DNA from: Salinivirga cyanobacteriivorans
GTDB lineage: Bacteria > Bacteroidota > Bacteroidia > Bacteroidales > Salinivirgaceae
Assembly (NCBI RefSeq): GCF_001443605.1
Contig: NZ_CP013118.1
Span: 2,305,501-2,369,500 of the forward strand
Reading direction: 5' to 3'
DNA length: 64,000 nucleotides
Part shown: one piece after another, positions 63,901 to 64,000 of the stretch
Layout of the letters: every line of letters starts with the position of its first letter
Position numbering within the stretch: the first letter of the stretch is position 1
Made by a program: the position numbers and the translations under genes
The notes under the pieces: model-generated
Told to the model about the DNA's origin: nothing
The model's database searches: none
What the model saw: the letters and a program-made list of their open reading frames with translations, nothing else

Positions 63901-64000
63901 ATGCGGTGTCGGTAACCGATATCTTCGGATTTGAAAGTTCAGACTCATTGCAAGTTTTTTACCCGGAATTTAATGTGTGGCAAGACCGCAGTATTTGCCT
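60942..64000 (+). CDS. Giant secreted surface protein, 5' part (runs off the window)
   Basis: At least 1019 codons with no stop. A signal peptide ends at LFAQ (about residue 20). Then a LamG/concanavalin-like domain (LELWLSGDSV ... FDGTDDYY, about residues 24-235), several Ig/PKD-like beta units rich in Asp-Thr (WSTGATNDSIQIT; IHTVKLQIES), an FN3-like unit near residue 626, and a second LamG-like domain from about residue 725 (LSLWYNGDSV). A 65-residue unit (about 253-317) recurs at the window's end. The composition fits type IX-exported proteins; a C-terminal sorting domain, if any, is beyond the window. ATG 60942 is the first in-frame start before the signal peptide. Confidence 0.88.
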   Translation, partial: MKKILIFLIVIMLVNDLFAQVSQTNLELWLSGDSVSIDAFGTIDSIYDLSPNSKHIKQTTENKRSFLETDTSINYHPVISFDGTDDYYSGDTILGIDTSNLSYFIVAKGRNSSGVSQSMFAINSYLDGLWIQRRLHTSEYSVYNNGAKVEPTNNSLPNSGFNYKIFSGIKFSDSVFTISINTNEVASSANEFVTGNFTNGTFEIGRSPGFETWDGNIAELIMYSKALNQQEQEDITEYLRNKYAPSVNLGEDILLNYGFYDTTIRNADKGWFTDYQWNSNPDDTLSTLTISETGTYAVTVTDIFGFESSDTLSVSYPTPHQIGDTIICYGDTLSWNPLLSDEYTYHWSTGATNDSIQITQTGNYSLTITDSLGYKWFSDTILIEIDSFPAIVRLPNDTSLCAGQSIGLEEGASLTAQYTWHPYGSHDSIITIDTAGSYSVICENENHCFAYDTISINVHGIAPTPDFEINQLCHGDTTFFIDMSYPQDSIVSRKWIVDQQDTLETANPFYLFDSTGIHTVKLQIESYGGCTNDTAIQFEILSRAEVSFSYLPVCANTNTQFTADIQTTPGDSLVSQSWYINNELVSGDDTLNHQFNNSGFDTIALSVELDNTCSSAYQEIIKVADSYPLPEPFSLVAPLNARLSAADSLLFTWNLSEGAVKYGLTLAADDAFEDTLFHEILIANSYKAPSINNVDTVFWKVTAYNPCLSTQTSNIRFYVNVNTQFQKHLSLWYNGDSVLNNGNQVQKWYDLSGKNYNAIQNETSAMPYYEDSVINGLPALFFDGSKYMETDFGVDYPQPNTYIMLWSITANAGFLQLPYSGLYPGKTNSTFWRNNSTININGGNYVNNVYPKEIPFYFMITTTVFNEDSTVIYENSIFKKRVDAGTDSVAGLIFGGVPDEDYYLHGYLPEFMFFDTIITDEQRNLVENYLRDKYFPPVNLLYNIYVPYGFADTTINTADKAWFTDFQWSTGADDTLSTLTVSEEGTYAVSVTDIFGFESSDSLQVFYPEFNVWQDRSIC

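Noticed and set aside
1..64000. tRNA or rRNA genes
   Set aside because: Looking through the gaps I saw no cloverleaf with the TTCGA loop and no rRNA-like stretches; a covariance-model scan would be needed to be certain.

Overview
This window looks like a chromosome segment of a member of the Bacteroidota, probably a marine or anaerobic Bacteroidales/Marinilabiliales-type organism. The evidence is a type IX secretion pair (PorW/SprE-like lipoprotein and PorX), Bacteroidota-style small proteins (DUF3098, DUF6922), Bacteroidota -7 boxes (TAnnTTTG), moderate-to-low GC, and a strongly lysine/glutamate-rich InfB N-terminus. The species cannot be named from the sequence.

Layout. (1) 1-30.6 kb is housekeeping: trmB, an alkyltransferase-like gene, an Mrp/ApbC ATPase, porW, porX, tsaE and a small gene on the + strand; then on the - strand a MoCo-carrier/SLOG protein, rnr, a PAP2-like membrane protein, rpoN, asnS, cysS, a MORN-repeat protein, lpxD and an HD phosphohydrolase; then + rimP-nusA-infB ending in a clear terminator; then - queA, truB, uppP, DUF3098, ftsX; then + a LysR regulator, a TSUP transporter and an orphan PAS histidine kinase. 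(2) 30.6-47.7 kb is an accessory island, all genes on the - strand: an IS3-family element, three GxxExxY (PDDEXK-like) genes, an HD hydrolase, two paralogous DUF6922/AbiEii-like modules, a frameshifted AlbA_2/ATP-binding regulator, hipBA, an AbiEi/AbiEii pair, two AAA/DUF4143 ATPases and a glycosyltransferase. The spaces are packed with at least two families of palindromic repeats: an AT-rich one (R1, core TTAATGCCTTAATGGTT) around the GxxExxY genes, and a GC-richer one (R2, ends TTCTCGC / GCGAGAA) between the toxin-antitoxin-like operons. (3) 47.7-60.8 kb is a polysaccharide (O-antigen or capsule type) cluster on the - strand. It appears to make two unusual sugars: GDP-colitose (Gmd, a ColD-like dehydratase with His replacing the PLP lysine, and a ColC/Fcl-like enzyme) and a dTDP-4-formamido-4,6-dideoxygalactose-type sugar (WecE-like aminotransferase plus formyltransferase, with a WecF-like transferase). 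It also has a Wzx-type flippase, glycosyltransferases, a methyltransferase, a WbqC-family protein and a sulfotransferase. (4) 60.9-64.0 kb holds the start of a very large secreted multidomain surface protein that runs off the window.

How it fits together. PorX and PorW belong to type IX secretion, and the surface protein at the right end is the kind of cargo that system exports, often anchored to surface polysaccharide like that made by region 3. The accessory island has grown by repeat-mediated events. The IS3 element sits inside an R1 unit with a readable 3-bp target duplication. A GxxExxY gene has been duplicated without visible change. A 27-codon copy of the start of a glycosyltransferase gene is stranded on the far side of a 2.9-kb block carrying two GxxExxY genes and an ATPase. 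The most interesting candidate system is the GxxExxY nuclease-like gene plus its R1 palindromic repeats, which looks like a repeat/protein partnership comparable in form to REP elements and their RAYT proteins; this is an inference to be tested.
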